A stretch of 15,849 nt of DNA from assembly GCA_045611635.1 (NCBI GenBank), contig JAZKXL010000034.1, forward strand, positions 1 through 15,849, given 5' to 3'. Origin of the DNA: Fimenecus sp045611635 (GTDB lineage Bacteria > Bacillota > Clostridia > Oscillospirales > Acutalibacteraceae). Below, piece after piece: positions 14,356 to 15,849 of the stretch. A program made the position numbers and the translations under genes. The notes beneath the pieces were generated by a model. It was not told the DNA's origin, ran no database searches, and saw only the letters and a program-made list of their open reading frames with translations. Position 1 is the stretch's first letter. Every line of letters starts with the position of its first letter.

Positions 14356-15675
14356 TTAATCATTTATATTTTTAATAATTTCATTAATAAGATTTTTATA
14401 TTTTGAATCAGAACTCATTTTTTGTTGAACATTTTTAAGAGAACTGTTTACAGTTGAGTGATTTCTACCAAAAACCTTACCAACTTCATCTTGAGAAAGA
14501 CCAGTTATTTCTCTAATTATGTACATTGCAGCTTGTCGTGCATTATTAATACTTGCATCACGACGTTCACTTTTAAGTTGTTCCGGTTCAACACCAAATG
14601 TAAAAGAAACTTTTTCAATAATGTTATCAATTACAACGCTAACTGGTTGACTTGTAACAAGAATATCTTTCAAAATATCTTTTGCAATTTCAACTGTTGG
14701 TGCAACTTCATTAAATGAACAATAAGCATAAATGTTTTTAACTGCACTACCCATCTGACGAACATTACTTTTAATGTTTTCTGCAACAAATTCACAAACA
14801 TCCATAGGTAACTCAAAACGAAGTGCAGTTGCTTTATCTTTAATGATTGCAATTCTTGTTTCAAAATCTGGTGGTTGAATATCACAAAGAATACCACTCT
14901 CAAATCTTGTTTTAAGTCTTTCTTCGATTTTTGGAATTTCTCTTGGTGGTTTATCAGATGTAAGAACAAGTTGTTTTCCTTCTTTAATAAAAATATTAAA
15001 AGTATGGAAAATTTCTTCTTCCATTTGAGCTTTACCTGCAATAAATTGAATATCGTCAATAAGTAAAGCATCACAAGACCTGTTTTTATTATGAAAATCA
15101 TGAAGTGTTTTAATTTGTAAAGCAAAATAAAAATCATTCATAAGATTTTCACTTGTAATATAAAGAATATTTGCATCAGGATTATTACTTTTTATTTTTT
15201 CAATAATCGCATTAAGAAGGTGAGTTTTACCAAGTCCTGAATTACCATAAATAAAAAGTGGATTAAAAACTGAACCAGGAGTTTCAGCAACTCTCATAGA
15301 AGCAGTATAAGCAAATTTATTTGAAGGACCTACAATAAAATTATTAAATGTAAGTTTAGTATTTTCGAGATTTTGTGATGAATTGTTATTTTTTTCGTTT
15401 TGTTCATTATTTTCTTTTGGAACATTTTCAAAAGGAATAAGTTCAAGTTCAACATTAAATCCCATAACATTAAAAAACGCATCTTCAATAAGAGATTTAT
15501 ATTTTGACAAAATCAAATCAATTTTAAATCCTGGAGCAGCAATAATAACTCTTTCAGCTTCAATTTTAATAAGTTGAAGTGGTTCAATCCACATATTAAA
15601 CGCAATAGAATTCATATTTTCACTACAATATTTTAAAATTGCTTCCCAAAATTCGTTGTAAGAATTCAAGTTCAT
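14356..15675 (-). CDS. dnaA: Chromosomal replication initiator DnaA
   Basis: Protein of 439 residues from the ATG. Domain I starts NSYNEFWEAILKYC; domain II (about 82-108) is a short Asn/Glu-rich linker. The AAA+ domain has Walker A GNSGLGKT (144-151) and Walker B LLIDDIQF (204-211). Domain IV starts about 345 and includes RRDASINNARQAAMYIIREI and VGKVFGRNHSTV (398-409). DnaA-ATP binds boxes in oriC, opens the DNA and loads helicase; it also regulates its own gene. In the DNA-reading motif, the usual GGRDHTTV is GRNHSTV, one Gly shorter and with N405 for Asp. The residue matching E. coli Arg399 is kept (R372). AAGGA (15678-15682) is only 2 bases from this ATG but 8 bases from an in-frame TTG at 15667-15669, which would give 437 residues; either start is possible. 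An upstream open extension has no family match. Confidence 0.96.
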   Translation of the reverse strand: MNLNSYNEFWEAILKYCSENMNSIAFNMWIEPLQLIKIEAERVIIAAPGFKIDLILSKYKSLIEDAFFNVMGFNVELELIPFENVPKENNEQNEKNNNSSQNLENTKLTFNNFIVGPSNKFAYTASMRVAETPGSVFNPLFIYGNSGLGKTHLLNAIIEKIKSNNPDANILYITSENLMNDFYFALQIKTLHDFHNKNRSCDALLIDDIQFIAGKAQMEEEIFHTFNIFIKEGKQLVLTSDKPPREIPKIEERLKTRFESGILCDIQPPDFETRIAIIKDKATALRFELPMDVCEFVAENIKSNVRQMGSAVKNIYAYCSFNEVAPTVEIAKDILKDILVTSQPVSVVIDNIIEKVSFTFGVEPEQLKSERRDASINNARQAAMYIIREITGLSQDEVGKVFGRNHSTVNSSLKNVQQKMSSDSKYKNLINEIIKNIND

Positions 15676-15732
15676 CTTCCTTTCACAAAAAATAATAAAA
15701 AAATGTAAAAACACTTTAATTTCAATAAAAAC

Positions 15733-15746
15733 CGCCTTATTTGGCG
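15733..15746 (-). promoter_or_regulatory. Terminator-like hairpin in the dnaA leader
   Basis: On the minus strand CGCC (15743-15746), a 6-base loop and GGCG (15733-15736) are followed by G and five T (15727-15731). The stem is only 4 bp (6 bp with a bulged G), so it would be a weak terminator or attenuator. Confidence 0.35.
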
Positions 15747-15758
15747 TTTTATGTGTTT

Positions 15759-15775
15759 TGGCGTGTAGGACGCCA
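15759..15775 (-). promoter_or_regulatory. Stem-loop near the 5' end of the dnaA transcript
   Basis: TGGCGT (15770-15775) and ACGCCA (15759-15764) form a perfect 6-bp stem around a 5-base loop. A second ACGCCA at 15742-15747 could pair with the same TGGCGT instead, which would disrupt the downstream hairpin. Confidence 0.5.
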
Positions 15776-15791
15776 CTTCCATACATAATCA

Positions 15792-15820
15792 ATTTTAACA
15801 CACTTTTTCAAGGATTTCAA
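15792..15820 (-). promoter_or_regulatory. Probable sigma-A promoter of dnaA
   Basis: TTGAAA (15815-15820) and TAAAAT (15792-15797) are exactly 17 bp apart, with five of six consensus matches in the first and four to five in the second. The predicted start of transcription is near 15784-15786, giving a leader of about 110 bases. It drives the minus-strand replication gene array. Confidence 0.65.
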
Positions 15821-15849
15821 TGTATTTTAAATGAAAAATTTAATAAATA

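Larger units (their letters stand above)
15676..15849. other. dnaA upstream region (leader, promoter, likely origin flank)
   Basis: There is no gene here. The minus strand holds a good promoter and a leader of about 110 bases with two GC-rich hairpins in otherwise AT-rich DNA. No copy of the local DnaA-box variant and no canonical TTATCCACA is present up to the window edge. In relatives rpmH lies beyond, diverging; it is not reached. Confidence 0.6.

Noticed and set aside
15676..15801. In-frame extension of dnaA upstream of the ATG
   Set aside because: It is open by chance; residues such as LKLIMYGSG have no DnaA resemblance, and the region contains the promoter and leader hairpins.
15794..15802. 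TTTAACACA, one mismatch from the canonical DnaA box TTWTNCACA
   Set aside because: Single isolated site overlapping the -10 element of the dnaA promoter, and unlike the repeated local variant; too weak to call.
15805..15849. Possible plus-strand promoter for a diverging rpmH
   Set aside because: Only AT-rich similarity to -35/-10 elements; the gene, if present, is beyond the window.

Overview
The window is AT-rich chromosomal DNA of a low-GC Firmicute, most likely a gut-type member of class Clostridia (Oscillospirales-like is my guess). It carries the classic origin gene order dnaA-dnaN-yaaA-recF-remB-gyrB-gyrA on the minus strand. On the far left, the end of efp is followed by a protein with the clostridial CD1247-type N-terminal domain. 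The proteins are intact, TGA is a normal stop, and no mobile element, rRNA, tRNA or CRISPR array is visible.

Left part (1-1832, plus strand): the 3' end of efp; a 146-residue Cys/Asp-rich zinc-ribbon protein closed by a strong terminator; then a two-gene unit of a small DUF4345-like membrane protein and an AlkD-type DNA glycosylase. A second terminator with the same stem sequence closes this unit and also ends the minus-strand array. These genes run towards the origin, so they are head-on to the replication fork expected from oriC.

Central and right part (1843-15675, minus strand): twelve genes in one direction, with overlaps or gaps under 50 bp except between dnaA and dnaN. In transcription order they are dnaA, dnaN, yaaA, recF, remB, gyrB, gyrA, an LCP-family envelope protein, a CPBP membrane protease, tadA, mnmE and mrp. 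They cover replication initiation, the sliding clamp, gap repair, DNA supercoiling, cell-envelope assembly, tRNA wobble-base modification and Fe-S cluster handling. No internal terminator is visible.

The most interesting stretch is the 224-bp dnaA-dnaN gap (14132-14355), which looks like the unwinding half of oriC. It has no canonical TTATCCACA boxes. Instead it repeats a variant, TT(A/T)TCAACA, in which the sixth base C is replaced by A. Two tandem sites, a short GC-richer spacer and a 3-bp-periodic T-T-A run beside dnaN resemble the box / GC cluster / DnaA-trio unwinding module described for Bacillus subtilis. The DnaA protein has Asn where the Asp of the usual GGRDHTTV DNA-reading motif sits and is one Gly shorter there, so protein and site may have changed together. 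The dnaA leader (15676-15784) has a good promoter and two small GC-rich hairpins, the second terminator-like.
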